DNA of 64,000 bases from Coprobacillaceae bacterium UN01-12pH3A (GTDB lineage: Bacteria; Bacillota_I; Bacilli_A; Erysipelotrichales; Coprobacillaceae), in the NCBI GenBank assembly GCA_027676805.1, contig JAQENU010000006.1:186001-250000 (forward strand). The letters are read 5' to 3'. The notes beneath the pieces are model-generated. The model saw only the letters and a list, made by a program, of their open reading frames with translations. It ran no database searches and had not been told where the DNA came from. Of this stretch, positions 8,167 through 17,076 are shown one piece after another (within the stretch, counting starts at the first letter, position 1; every line of letters begins with the position of its first letter). Position numbers and translations under genes: made by a program.

Positions 8167-9261
8167 GATAAAAGTAAATGTAAATGGCTGACTAGATTGA
8201 ATATAATCGATCAAGAATACTTCTTCTTCACGAATATGTCCGATCACATTGGTCTTTCCACTGTTTTTCATATCTTTTAAAGCGATCTGAACTTCACCGC
8301 AGTACTGACCATAGAGTTCATTATCGATGATAACGTCTCCACGTTTGATATCAACAGTATTAAATGGTTCGACTTGCCCCTTAGCTAAACGGCTTTCCAA
8401 TGTACGAAGGATATAGTCATTGCGATCCCCGCGACGAGATAAGTTCATCTTCAAACGTTCTACCTGATGAGCCGGTGCATTTTCTACTAATTTTACTTTA
8501 AAATCAATCATATCTAAGTTAACATTCTTTAAAGCTTCCAATTCTTCATCACTGGCAAAGCAGTTTCCAATCATGACATCACTGATTGTTCCCATTAAAA
8601 CATAATGTTTTAGCTGAACATCAATCGGCAGGTCACGATGCATTTCCAAGGTTGGAAGGCCTTCTGTAACCGGCCATGGACCAAAGGCATTTTCTTCGTT
8701 AGAAGAGATGAAAGCCTGACAGCGCAGGTTATATTGATTCCAAAAAGCAGTACCCTGATTAAAGAAATCCAAAGCGACACCGGTATAACGATGTGGATAA
8801 TAGTTATGACAGCCAATCAATTTATCACGGTTACCGCCAGCCGCTAAAACAGCCCCAATATGATTATTGACATTGGCACCGCTTAAACAAATTGCGATTC
8901 CCTCTTTATTACGGGTTAAAAAAGCCTCCTCCATATCATTCATTCCTAAATCTAAACGTAAAACATCCACCTCCAACTCTTTAAAAAAGCTAAGATCGAT
9001 CGGTCCGTTAAATAAGGAAGCATTAACACCAAAATGCTTAAATACACTTGGATTGACATCACAAATAATTTCAAAGCCTAATTCTTTAGCGTAACGTGTA
9101 ATGGGATGATAGCGGTCAATAACAGTCTGTCGGTCTTCCCCTACCCCCAATAAAGCTAAAAACAACAAAGAGCAGTTGCATTCCGCTGCCTTTTTTAAAT
9201 AACGCATATTGTCTTCTTTAGTAGAATATGCCGGATATAATGAGATACCTATTTTCTTCAT
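8164..9261 (-). CDS. MupG/DUF871-family protein (putative 6-phospho-N-acetylmuramidase)
   Basis: The protein has 365 residues. It has the MupG (DUF871) architecture: an N-terminal TIM-barrel starting MKKIGISLYPAYSTKEDN, with the conserved CDVNPSVF, LRLDLGM and CHNYYPHRYTG stretches, then a small C-terminal beta domain (residues about 250-365, with DVIIDNELYGQYCGEVQIAL). In characterised members the enzyme splits MurNAc-6-phosphate disaccharides in the cytoplasm during cell-wall sugar recycling. No PTS or etherase gene is adjacent here, so the exact substrate is an inference. Start supported by GGAGGAAGTT. A good promoter lies upstream. Confidence 0.8.
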   Translation of the reverse strand: MKKIGISLYPAYSTKEDNMRYLKKAAECNCSLLFLALLGVGEDRQTVIDRYHPITRYAKELGFEIICDVNPSVFKHFGVNASLFNGPIDLSFFKELEVDVLRLDLGMNDMEEAFLTRNKEGIAICLSGANVNNHIGAVLAAGGNRDKLIGCHNYYPHRYTGVALDFFNQGTAFWNQYNLRCQAFISSNEENAFGPWPVTEGLPTLEMHRDLPIDVQLKHYVLMGTISDVMIGNCFASDEELEALKNVNLDMIDFKVKLVENAPAHQVERLKMNLSRRGDRNDYILRTLESRLAKGQVEPFNTVDIKRGDVIIDNELYGQYCGEVQIALKDMKNSGKTNVIGHIREEEVFLIDYIQSSQPFTFTFI

Positions 9262-9292
9262 AACTTCCTCCTTTATTTGTCTTTATAAGTTG

Positions 9293-9321
9293 AATATAGA
9301 ATTCCCCATTGACAAAGTCAA
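9293..9321 (-). promoter_or_regulatory. Promoter of the mupG-like gene, with inverted repeat over the -35
   Basis: On the minus strand TTGACT (9316-9321) and TATATT (9293-9298) are separated by exactly 17 bases. The -35 lies inside TTGAC-AAA-GTCAA (9309-9321), a perfect 5-base inverted repeat that could be an operator. Confidence 0.65.
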
Positions 9322-9547
9322 AAAATTTGCAATAGATGAAAACTTTTGCCGGGATTGAGCATAAGATAGGAAGTAGGAATAAATAAAAATGTTTATAATT
9401 AAAAACAATAATTATCTAATTAATAAAAAATATGGATATTATTTCCTAATAATATAATTTTAATGCGATTTGTAGTAGACAATTTGAATAGGCTAGTATA
9501 AAATGACCATGACGAAGTGTATACAATGTAAATGAGGAGGATATAAA

Positions 9548-10636
9548 ATGGAAATAAAAGATCTACTAAGAGAACCTTTAAAAGGGTTTACCGCTTATAA
9601 GCCCGGGGGGAAAAAGGTGAAGGTAAGAGAAGGGGTAGAAGAGATTATTCAGCTAAATGCAAATGAGAATCAATTAGGTCCTTCTCCTAAAGCGATTGAA
9701 GCAATGAAAGAAGCGGCAGAGATTTCTCAGTTTTATCCCTTTACTTTTGGACAGCTGGAAGAGGTTAGACAGATTTTTGCAGAATATCATGGGGTGCAGG
9801 CAGATAATATTATGATTACTGCAGGATCGGGAGGCATCATTTCAGCCTTTGGAGAGATATTTCTGAATCCGGGCGATGAAGTAGTAAGCTGTGAACCCAC
9901 CTATGATTCCTATAAAGCAATGGTGAATCGTTATGGTGCTAAGTTTATTGCAGCTCCATTAAAAAATTATCGATATGATTTAGAAGCAATGTTGGAATTA
10001 ATGACAGAAAAAACAAAACTGGCAGTTATTGTAAATCCAAATAATCCAACCGGGACCTTGCTGACAAATCAAGAATTAGATGATTTCATGGAAAAAGTGC
10101 CGGATCACGTTATTGTGGTAATCGATGAAGCTTATTTTGAATGGATTGGGGATAAAAATTATCAGTCTGCCATTAAATATGTAAAAGAAGGAAAGAAAAT
10201 AGCTGTATTAAGAACTTTCTCTAAACTCTATGGTATGGCGGGGGTACGTATCGGCTATGGCATCATGCTGGCAGATATATGTAAGGAAATGCGCAATGTT
10301 GAATGGAACTATGGACCTAGCCGAATTGGACTAGCAGGAGCAGTGGCTGCCATTCAAGATCATGAATATATAGAACGATCATTAGATAATAATACAAAAG
10401 GAAGAGAATTCTTAACAGCGGTATTGAAAGAAGCTGGATTTGATGTTGTAAAAAGCTATGCCAGTTTTATCTATTTTTATCCAAACGGCTTTACTTCAGA
10501 TGAGCTTGTAGACAAATTAGGAAGCTATGGAGTAATTATCCGAGCATTTAAAGAGTATACACGTGTAAGTGTCGGAATACCGAGACAAAATGCGATTTTT
10601 GCTGAAACATTAAAAAAAGTGTTAAAGAATGATTAA
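9548..10636 (+). CDS. hisC: Histidinol-phosphate aminotransferase-like PLP enzyme
   Basis: The protein has 362 residues and matches class-II/I fold aminotransferases of the HisC family. It has NPNNPTGTLL, VVIDEAYFEW, and the PLP-lysine motif RTFSKLYGMAGVRIGYG, plus NANENQLGPSP near the N-terminus. HisC converts imidazole-acetol phosphate and glutamate to histidinol phosphate; in some bacteria the same enzyme acts on aromatic amino acids. No other his gene is adjacent, so an aromatic or broad role is possible. The ATG has GAGGAGGATATAAA upstream. It is a single gene ending in its own terminator. Confidence 0.85.
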   Translation: MEIKDLLREPLKGFTAYKPGGKKVKVREGVEEIIQLNANENQLGPSPKAIEAMKEAAEISQFYPFTFGQLEEVRQIFAEYHGVQADNIMITAGSGGIISAFGEIFLNPGDEVVSCEPTYDSYKAMVNRYGAKFIAAPLKNYRYDLEAMLELMTEKTKLAVIVNPNNPTGTLLTNQELDDFMEKVPDHVIVVIDEAYFEWIGDKNYQSAIKYVKEGKKIAVLRTFSKLYGMAGVRIGYGIMLADICKEMRNVEWNYGPSRIGLAGAVAAIQDHEYIERSLDNNTKGREFLTAVLKEAGFDVVKSYASFIYFYPNGFTSDELVDKLGSYGVIIRAFKEYTRVSVGIPRQNAIFAETLKKVLKND

Positions 10637-10650
10637 TTTCATTCTTTTTT
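10624..10650 (+). terminator. Terminator of hisC
   Basis: AAAGAATGA (10624-10632) and TCATTCTTT (10639-10647) form a 9-base stem with a 6-base loop and T-run. The stop codon lies in the loop. Confidence 0.8.
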
Positions 10651-10762
10651 ATTCGACAAGATATGTCAAAAAAACGGCAAGTTCTACGTAATAAAGCGCT
10701 TAAAAGCTCGTTATGATGGAGGAATTTGTCGAACGCTGTAAATTTAAGTCAAAGAGTTTAGA

Positions 10763-10791
10763 TTGCGGTTCTTTTTTGCACATGATAATAT
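10763..10791 (+). promoter_or_regulatory. Putative promoter of the HAD-like gene
   Basis: TTGCGG (10763-10768) and TAATAT (10786-10791) have a 17-base spacer, 25 bases before the start codon. The sequence TTTGTCGAA occurs on both sides (about 10726 and 10794), and its reverse complement TTCGACAA occurs near 10653; significance unknown. Confidence 0.45.
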
Positions 10792-10816
10792 TTATTTGTC
10801 GAATAGGAGGGTTAAC

Positions 10817-11560
10817 ATGAAAGCACTGATAAGTAAATTCGAAAATACCTTATACAACAACGATAAACTTTCCGGTATTCATTTTATGGATGCCAATAAG
10901 ATCAAGGAATTTCAAGATTTAGGACATATATTTGGATTATTTATACAAGAGCAGGATCCAGCTATTGATCATTTGTTAGCAGAACATGGAATTACTGCTG
11001 ATTTTATGATCAGACAAGATGGATCGATCTTATTTAAAGAAGGATACCAGTATTTTGATTATGAGCCATTTGAAAAAGAAGAGATCGAAATGATCTTATC
11101 TTCTTTAAATGGAAGTTTTAACGCGTTGATTACTACACCAACTGCAGAAATGAGTTATGAAAGTGAAACGGATCTGGATAAAAATCAGATATATACATGT
11201 ATTCGCATTATGGATTGTGACCAAGAGCAGATTCTTGCTCAATTGAAAAAACATTTTCATGCTGTGATCAGTATTAGTGTCAGTGAAAATGCGATTTGTA
11301 TCTTTTCCAAGAAAAGCAGTTTGGATAAATCGGTTGAAGTTTTATGTGGATTAAAAAATATTTTAATTAGTGACGTGAGTATGATTGCGGATTATTACAG
11401 TGATTTTGAGCTGATTGAAGGGATTGATAACCTTTATGCATTAAAGGAAGACAATGAAAGCAGCAAGGAAATCTATATCGTAGATAGCTTAGGAGAATGC
11501 GTGGATGACATCTTGAGTGGTGCCTCGGATTCTCTTTTTTTGTCGATAAAAAGTGTTTAA
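10817..11560 (+). CDS. HAD-superfamily (Cof-like) protein with degenerate catalytic motifs
   Basis: The protein has 247 residues from the ATG at 10817, which is preceded by AGGAGGGTTAAC. The opening LISKFENTLY aligns position for position with the Cof-type HAD motif I (lisDlDGTLl), but both aspartates are replaced (K and E) and the glycine is N. A second half-motif, DFMIRQDGSILF, looks like the cap-entry segment of Cof phosphatases. Near the C-terminus, KSVEVLCGLKNILISDVSMIADY occupies the place of the lysine and GDxxND motifs, but the acidic pair is not conserved. The protein is therefore probably catalytically dead and may be a binding or regulatory protein. It is a single gene between hisC and tatD. 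Its family assignment rests on this pattern only. Confidence 0.5.
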   Translation: MKALISKFENTLYNNDKLSGIHFMDANKIKEFQDLGHIFGLFIQEQDPAIDHLLAEHGITADFMIRQDGSILFKEGYQYFDYEPFEKEEIEMILSSLNGSFNALITTPTAEMSYESETDLDKNQIYTCIRIMDCDQEQILAQLKKHFHAVISISVSENAICIFSKKSSLDKSVEVLCGLKNILISDVSMIADYYSDFELIEGIDNLYALKEDNESSKEIYIVDSLGECVDDILSGASDSLFLSIKSV

Positions 11561-11671
11561 ATTTTAGAATATTTTAGTAATTTTCCTCATATATAAGTAT
11601 AAACAAGATAAAGGAGGTTTGTTAAAAAGAACCGATTAATTCGGCGAAAAATGCAATTTAATGGCAGAGAT

Positions 11672-11700
11672 TTGACAAAGAAATGAATATTTGTTATGAT
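11672..11700 (+). promoter_or_regulatory. Promoter of tatD and the G5/3D-domain gene
   Basis: TTGACA (11672-11677) and TATGAT (11695-11700) are separated by 17 bases, a near-consensus sigma-A promoter. Transcription would start only about a dozen bases before the tatD start codon. Confidence 0.8.
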
Positions 11701-11719
11701 GTTGCCCGAGGTGAGGCTC

Positions 11720-12478
11720 ATGTACTTTGATACCCATGTTCATTTGAACAGCAGCCCTTTATATGAGGACATCGATACGTATATCGAACATGCTTTAGCA
11801 AATGGAGTCAACGAGATGATGGTCGTTGGTTTCGATTTAGAGACAAGTCGCAAAGCGATCGAGATTGCCAATCAGTATGCGTTTATTTATGCAGCTGTAG
11901 GTATTGGTCCAAATGATTGTAAAGAGACAACAGATGAAGATTTGAATCAGATTGATGAGATGCTCGCTCAAGAAAAAGTAATTGCATTAGGAGAAGTAGG
12001 ACTGGATTATTATTGGGATGAAGTCCCTAGATCCAAACAGCAAGAAGTATTTAGCAAGCAGATCGAGCTAGCTAAAAAACATAACGTACCTCTTGTTATT
12101 CACTCAAGGGATGCCTTGAATGATACCTACGAATTACTAAAGGCAGGTCAACATTATGGTATCATGCATTGTTATAGCGGAAGCTATGAAATGGCACAAA
12201 GGTTTATCGACATTGGATTTTATATCTCTCTTGCCGGACCGGTGACATTTAAAAATGCCAGGGTACCAAAAGAAGTAGCCCAAAATATAAATTTAAATAG
12301 ATTGTTGATCGAGACGGACTGTCCTTATTTAACACCTCATCCATACCGAGGAAAGTTGAATGAGCCTGCAAATGTTATGTATATTGCCATGGAGATCGCA
12401 AAACTGCGAAACATGGAAATAGAAGACGTTGCTAGAATCACAACGTTTAATGCCAAAAGAGTGCTTGGTATTAAATAA
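11720..12478 (+). CDS. tatD: TatD-family metal-dependent DNase/hydrolase
   Basis: The protein has 252 residues from the ATG at 11720; GAGGTGAG lies just upstream, whereas an earlier in-frame ATG sits inside the -10 box and is not credible. The metal ligands are visible: FDTHVHLN at the N-terminus, GEVGLDYYW, VIHSRDA, MHCYSGS and ETDCPYLTP. TatD proteins are cytoplasmic metal-dependent hydrolases with 3'-exonuclease or deoxyribonuclease activity. The next gene, 14 bases on, encodes a G5/3D-domain protein, the same order as yabD-yabE in Bacillus. Confidence 0.9.
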   Translation: MYFDTHVHLNSSPLYEDIDTYIEHALANGVNEMMVVGFDLETSRKAIEIANQYAFIYAAVGIGPNDCKETTDEDLNQIDEMLAQEKVIALGEVGLDYYWDEVPRSKQQEVFSKQIELAKKHNVPLVIHSRDALNDTYELLKAGQHYGIMHCYSGSYEMAQRFIDIGFYISLAGPVTFKNARVPKEVAQNINLNRLLIETDCPYLTPHPYRGKLNEPANVMYIAMEIAKLRNMEIEDVARITTFNAKRVLGIK

Positions 12479-12492
12479 GGAGGAAAATTGAG

Positions 12493-13428
12493 ATGAAAAA
12501 TTTTGTAAAAAAGATCGAGGAAACAGACTCGAGAATTAAGATGTTATTATTAGTGGCAATTGCCTATGTAGCGATTGCATTTGGTTTCAATCATGTTGAA
12601 GCCATGACAAAAATTGAGAATTATACACCCGCTATCAATATTTCGATCAAAGATGGCGCTAATGAACCGGTTGGACATTTAGTACAACAGGCTACATTGC
12701 AAGATGTATTAAATGAATTAGAGATTACTTTAGGAAGCGATGACTTCTTAAACATTGATGCAAGTACTTTATTGGAAGACAACCAAACAGTTGAAATCAC
12801 ACGTGTGACCTATACTGAAGAAAAAACAGAGGAAGAGGTTCCGTTTGAAACAGAAATCAACGGTGATGACGTTGATGGGGCCAGTGTAGATGTTTTGCAG
12901 GTTGGCGAAAATGGACTGATCGAAAAAACTTATAAAGTTCGATTAGAAAATGGGACAGAAGTCAGCCGTGAATTAATCAATGAAACAACAGTTAAAGAAA
13001 CTATAAACCAAGTTGAAAATTATACGGCACCTGTTCAAACAACCGTTGTTGCTGAAGGAAGTTCAGCATCAGGAGCCTTTACCGGACGTTTAACGACTTA
13101 CGGCGGTGACTGTTACGGATGTTCTGGAATTACTGCTGCCGGTGTTACCTTAAACGGTAATGGGGCAAACAATTCGGGAAGTGCCAAAGTTTTCTATAAT
13201 GGTGGATGGTATTATGTGTTAGCTGCAGACAGATCGATCCCATTTGGAACGATTATCGAAATTTCTAATCATAACCTTTCATTAGAACCCGTTATCTATG
13301 GGGTAGTGTTGGATCGCGGTGGCGATATAACAGGAACAAAAATCGATATTTTTAGTGGATCAGAAAAAGGAACCCGATTCTTTAGCGGTTCAACTTCTTA
13401 TGATACCCAATTTAGAATTATCGGTTAA
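12493..13428 (+). CDS. G5 and 3D domain cell-wall protein (YabE/Rpf-like)
   Basis: The protein has 311 residues. It has one N-terminal membrane anchor (about residues 17-36, LLLVAIAYVAIAFGF), then one DUF348-like domain (residues about 48-90), a G5 domain (about 100-180) and a C-terminal 3D domain (about 200-310). The 3D aspartates are seen in AADRSIPFG, VVLDRGG and TKIDIF. The 3D domain is the catalytic fold of lytic transglycosylase-like enzymes related to MltA and Rpf/YocH, so the protein probably cleaves peptidoglycan outside the cell. It is co-transcribed with tatD. Compared with larger YabE proteins it has a single DUF348 copy. Confidence 0.85.
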   Translation: MKNFVKKIEETDSRIKMLLLVAIAYVAIAFGFNHVEAMTKIENYTPAINISIKDGANEPVGHLVQQATLQDVLNELEITLGSDDFLNIDASTLLEDNQTVEITRVTYTEEKTEEEVPFETEINGDDVDGASVDVLQVGENGLIEKTYKVRLENGTEVSRELINETTVKETINQVENYTAPVQTTVVAEGSSASGAFTGRLTTYGGDCYGCSGITAAGVTLNGNGANNSGSAKVFYNGGWYYVLAADRSIPFGTIIEISNHNLSLEPVIYGVVLDRGGDITGTKIDIFSGSEKGTRFFSGSTSYDTQFRIIG

Positions 13429-13449
13429 TCGATTATAAAAATAAGACAG

Positions 13450-13487
13450 AAAAACTGAGTTTTGACGACTCAGCTTTTCTTGTTTTT
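13450..13487 (+). terminator. Terminator after the G5/3D gene
   Basis: CTGAGT (13455-13460) and ACTCAG (13468-13473) pair around a 7-base loop, with A-run before and CTTTTCTTGTTTTT after. Confidence 0.75.
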
Positions 13488-13551
13488 GACCAATTTTATT
13501 TGTAATATAGGACAATTATGCTTATAATAGTAAAAGTTAGGAGGGATGAGT

Positions 13552-15411
13552 ATGTACGATATTATCGTTGTCGGTGGTGGTCATGCCGGTGTAGAAGCCT
13601 CATTGGCACCTGCCAGAATGGGATTAAAGACACTTCTGATCACCTCTAATTTTAATAATGTAGCAAGTCTGCCATGCAATACATCTATTGGGGGACCCGC
13701 TAAAGGAATCATTGTTCGTGAAATTGATGCATTAGGCGGACAAATGGGAAAAACTGCCGATCATACCTATCTGCAAATGAAAATGCTGAATACGGCAAAG
13801 GGACCGGGAGTACAGTCATTAAGAGCGCAGGCAGATAAAGTAGATTATCCAAAATATATGCAGGAAATCATTTCACATCAGGAAAATTTAGAAGTCAAAG
13901 AAGCAATGGTGGAAGATTTGGTGATCGAAGGGGATCAGGTTCATGGCATTCTATTGGAGGATGGAACAAAAATCGAAGCAGTCTGCGTCATTTTAACTAC
14001 AGGAACTTACTTGAAATCAGAAATATTAGTAGGGGCTACTAAAACCCCAAGCGGACCGGATCAGCAAAGACAATCGCTGCATTTATCAGGTCGTTTGGCT
14101 GACTATGGTTTTAAGATTCAGCGATTAAAGACGGGAACTCCTCCACGTGTACATAAGGATAGTATTGACTATTCAAAAACCACTTTACAGCCGGGAACGG
14201 ATGCGAAGCTGTCTTTCAGCTTTGAAACAACGGACTATATTCCAATAGAACAACAAACTCCCTGCTATTTAACTTACACCAATGAAACGACCCATACGAT
14301 CATACGTGACAATCTGCATCGTTCAAGCATGTATTCAGGTATTGTAAAGGGAATTGGACCGCGTTACTGCCCATCGATTGAAGATAAAGTTGTGCGTTTC
14401 AGTGATAAGCCTCAGCATCAAATCTTCTTAGAACCGGAATCGAAATCAATGGAAACGATTTATGTACAGGGCTTTTCAACTTCATTACCGCATGATGTTC
14501 AAGAGGAAATGATACGTACTATTCCGGGGTTGGAAAACTGCGAGATATTAAAGTATGCTTATGCTATTGAGTATGATGCGATTGATCCTATTCAGTTATG
14601 GCCAACTTTAGAAACAAAAGTAATCAAGAATTTATTTACTGCCGGACAAATCAACGGAACCAGCGGTTATGAAGAAGCGGCTGCACAAGGTTTAATTGCC
14701 GGAATTAATGCTGTCATGAAAATTAAAAATGAAAAACCGGTTATCCTGGGAAGAGATGAAGCCTATATCGGGGTTATGATTGATGATCTTGTAACCAAAG
14801 GGACACAGGAGCCTTACCGAATGCTGACATCCCGTGCAGAATATCGATTATTGCTGCGTCACGACAATGCAGATGTACGTCTGCGTGACTATGCTTATCG
14901 TGTCGGGTTAATCAGTGAAGCCACTTATCAGCAGTATTTATTAAAACAAGAACATATTCATCAGGAGATTGAACGTTTAAAAACAATTCGTTTTACCCCT
15001 AAACATGAGGTGAATGATGTAATTGAACAGTTAGGATCTAATCGATTAAACGAAGGAATCAGCGCTAAAGAACTAATTCAACGTCCGGAAGTGACCTATC
15101 AAGTGTTAATTCCTTATATTGATGCCCCAAATCTGACGGATGAAGAAATGAATGACATTAATATAGAAATTAAATATGCCGGTTATATCGAAAAGGCAAA
15201 ACGTCAGGTAGAAAAACAAAAGAAGATGGAAGAAAAAGGAATTCCTGAAGATATCCATTATGATGACATCAAGAATTTAGCTTTGGAAGCAAAACAGAAA
15301 TTAACCAAAATTCGACCATTAACAGTCGGACAGGCAAGCCGTATCTCAGGAATTAACCCCGCAGATATTTCAGTATTACTCATTCATTTAAAACAAAATT
15401 ATTCAAAGTAA
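13552..15411 (+). CDS. mnmG: tRNA uridine 5-carboxymethylaminomethyl modification enzyme MnmG (GidA)
   Basis: The protein has 619 residues from the ATG at 13552. AGGAGGG ends seven bases before it; the in-frame ATG at 13546 would touch the ribosome site. The FAD-binding [10 protein letters not shown] motif opens the protein, followed by [19 protein letters not shown], and the C-terminal [15 protein letters not shown] and [11 protein letters not shown], all hallmarks of MnmG. With MnmE it installs the cmnm5 group on U34 of tRNAs. mnmE, the usual neighbour, is not present upstream here. It starts the mnmG-rsmG-noc cluster. Confidence 0.97.
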   Translation: MYDIIVVGGGHAGVEASLAPARMGLKTLLITSNFNNVASLPCNTSIGGPAKGIIVREIDALGGQMGKTADHTYLQMKMLNTAKGPGVQSLRAQADKVDYPKYMQEIISHQENLEVKEAMVEDLVIEGDQVHGILLEDGTKIEAVCVILTTGTYLKSEILVGATKTPSGPDQQRQSLHLSGRLADYGFKIQRLKTGTPPRVHKDSIDYSKTTLQPGTDAKLSFSFETTDYIPIEQQTPCYLTYTNETTHTIIRDNLHRSSMYSGIVKGIGPRYCPSIEDKVVRFSDKPQHQIFLEPESKSMETIYVQGFSTSLPHDVQEEMIRTIPGLENCEILKYAYAIEYDAIDPIQLWPTLETKVIKNLFTAGQINGTSGYEEAAAQGLIAGINAVMKIKNEKPVILGRDEAYIGVMIDDLVTKGTQEPYRMLTSRAEYRLLLRHDNADVRLRDYAYRVGLISEATYQQYLLKQEHIHQEIERLKTIRFTPKHEVNDVIEQLGSNRLNEGISAKELIQRPEVTYQVLIPYIDAPNLTDEEMNDINIEIKYAGYIEKAKRQVEKQKKMEEKGIPEDIHYDDIKNLALEAKQKLTKIRPLTVGQASRISGINPADISVLLIHLKQNYSK

Positions 15412-15421
15412 AGGAACGCAT

Positions 15422-16129
15422 ATGAATATTGAAACATTTATTCAACATTTAAAAAAACATAATATTGAATTAACTCAAACTCAGTTAAACCAATTTGAAA
15501 GATATTTTGAATTACTGGTGGAGTGGAATGAGAAAATGAATCTTACAAATATTACTGAAAAAGAGGATGTATATTTAAAACATTTTTATGATTCGTTGAC
15601 CCTTGCTTTTACGCATCCTTTAAATGACGAAAGCTTATGTGATATAGGTGCCGGAGCGGGTTTCCCGAGTATTCCTTTGAAGATTGTCTATCCTAAGTTA
15701 AAGATTACCATCGTAGATTCTTTAAATAAGCGTATTACCTTTTTAAACCATTTAGTTAAAGAGTTGGGATTAACAGATGTAGAGGCAGTTGCTGCCAGAG
15801 CAGAAGAATATGCAGCGGATCATCGTGAAAGCTTTGATATCGTCAGTGCCAGAGCGGTTGCCCGATTAAATATTTTAGATGAACTTTGTCTGCCTTTATG
15901 CAAAGTGGGGGGATATTTTATTACCTTAAAAGGAGCTCAGGGAGAACAGGAATTAAAAGAATGCCAGCAGGCTATTAAAAAATTAGGGGGAAAAGTAGAA
16001 AAGATAGAAAAATTTACTTTACCCGATCATGATGATCAGCGTATTAATATTTATATTCATAAGACTTCCTCTACACCAAAGGGGTATCCGCGAATGTTTG
16101 CTAAGATTAAGAAAAGTCCATTGAAATAG
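15422..16129 (+). CDS. rsmG: 16S rRNA (guanine-N7)-methyltransferase RsmG (GidB)
   Basis: The protein has 235 residues with the SAM-binding loop DIGAGAGFPSIPLKI and the RsmG features LVEWNEKMNLTNI, KHFYDSLT, VSARAVA and the C-terminal KGYPRMFAKIKKSPL. It methylates N7 of G527 of 16S rRNA. It lies 10 bases after mnmG and 9 bases before noc, the standard order near the Firmicute replication origin. Confidence 0.96.
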   Translation: MNIETFIQHLKKHNIELTQTQLNQFERYFELLVEWNEKMNLTNITEKEDVYLKHFYDSLTLAFTHPLNDESLCDIGAGAGFPSIPLKIVYPKLKITIVDSLNKRITFLNHLVKELGLTDVEAVAARAEEYAADHRESFDIVSARAVARLNILDELCLPLCKVGGYFITLKGAQGEQELKECQQAIKKLGGKVEKIEKFTLPDHDDQRINIYIHKTSSTPKGYPRMFAKIKKSPLK

Positions 16130-16138
16130 GAGAAAACT

Positions 16139-16915
16139 ATGAGCGAGAAAAATTTAAAAATGATTAATATGGAATATATCGTTCCTAATGCCAATCAACC
16201 TAGAACCTATTTTGACAGCGAAGCAATCAGCGAACTAGCACAATCCATTAGTGAAAACGGATTGATTCAGCCGATTGTGGTTCGCCCTATCGAATTAGGA
16301 CAATATGAGATCGTTGCCGGAGAAAGACGTTACAGAGCATGTCAGAAAGCGATGATGCAGACGATTCCTTGCATTGTCGAAGAATACGATGATGCAAAAC
16401 TGGCACAAGTGGCGATCATTGAAAATATTCAAAGAGAAAACTTAACGCCGATTGAAGAAGCAGTAGCTTATCAAAAGCTGATTGAAGCCTATGGTTATAC
16501 ACAAAGTACGTTAGCCGGACAAGTCGGAAAGAAACAGTCAACGATTGCCAATAAGCTGCGTTTGCTGAATCTGCCTAAGAAAGTACAGGACGCCGTAAAG
16601 AATCGTGAGATTACCGAACGTCATGCCCGTGCCTTGCTGAGTTTGCCGGATGCGTCTTCACAAGTCAAGACCTTAAATAAAATTGTTAATCAGGGATTGA
16701 ATGTCAAACAAACAGAAGAAATGATTAATAAAAAGCAGAAGCAAACAATAAAAAAAGCCCCTAAAAGAGGAATATCGCAGCATATTAAATTGGCAATTAA
16801 TACAGTAAAGCAAGCCGTAGAGATGGTACATAAAACAGGCATTGATCTGGTAATGGATGAAAGTGATCAGGATGATTATTACATCATGACCATTAAGATC
16901 AAAAAGAATAAATAG
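16139..16915 (+). CDS. noc: Nucleoid occlusion protein Noc (ParB family), short N-terminus
   Basis: The protein has 258 residues. It carries ParB/Noc features: QPRTYFD, the CTP-binding motifs GLIQPIVVRP and GERRYRA, IENIQRENLTPIEEA, the helix-turn-helix GKKQSTIANKLRLLNLP, and ITERHARALLSL, which is typical of Noc rather than Spo0J. Synteny after rsmG supports Noc. Noc binds its sites as a CTP switch and blocks division over the nucleoid. Bacillus Noc has an N-terminal amphipathic extension for membrane binding; here the ParB core starts about ten residues from the methionine, and an in-frame stop upstream rules out a longer start. A second ParB (spo0J) lies at 20351. Confidence 0.85.
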   Translation: MSEKNLKMINMEYIVPNANQPRTYFDSEAISELAQSISENGLIQPIVVRPIELGQYEIVAGERRYRACQKAMMQTIPCIVEEYDDAKLAQVAIIENIQRENLTPIEEAVAYQKLIEAYGYTQSTLAGQVGKKQSTIANKLRLLNLPKKVQDAVKNREITERHARALLSLPDASSQVKTLNKIVNQGLNVKQTEEMINKKQKQTIKKAPKRGISQHIKLAINTVKQAVEMVHKTGIDLVMDESDQDDYYIMTIKIKKNK

Positions 16916-16985
16916 TTAGGAAACAAATTTCTTAACTTTTTTTATTTGCACGATCATCTTTATAATACAAGAGAATGAAATAAAC

Positions 16986-17029
16986 TACAAAAAAGCATGT
17001 CACCCTCTGAAGAAGAAATGACATGCTTT
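16986..17029 (-). terminator. Terminator of the acetyltransferase gene
   Basis: AAAGCATGTCA (16992-17002) and TGACATGCTTT (17019-17029) form an 11-base perfect stem. On the minus strand it is followed by TTTT. Confidence 0.8.
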
Positions 17030-17076
17030 ACATAGGACTTTTTTTATTAATATGAGAAGGATTACTTATATAGATT

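Noticed and set aside
11625..11660. A strong AAAGGAGG-like sequence and a CCGA/TCGG hairpin upstream of tatD
   Set aside because: No start codon at suitable distance follows; the tatD promoter lies downstream of it, so it cannot be part of that transcript. Left unexplained.
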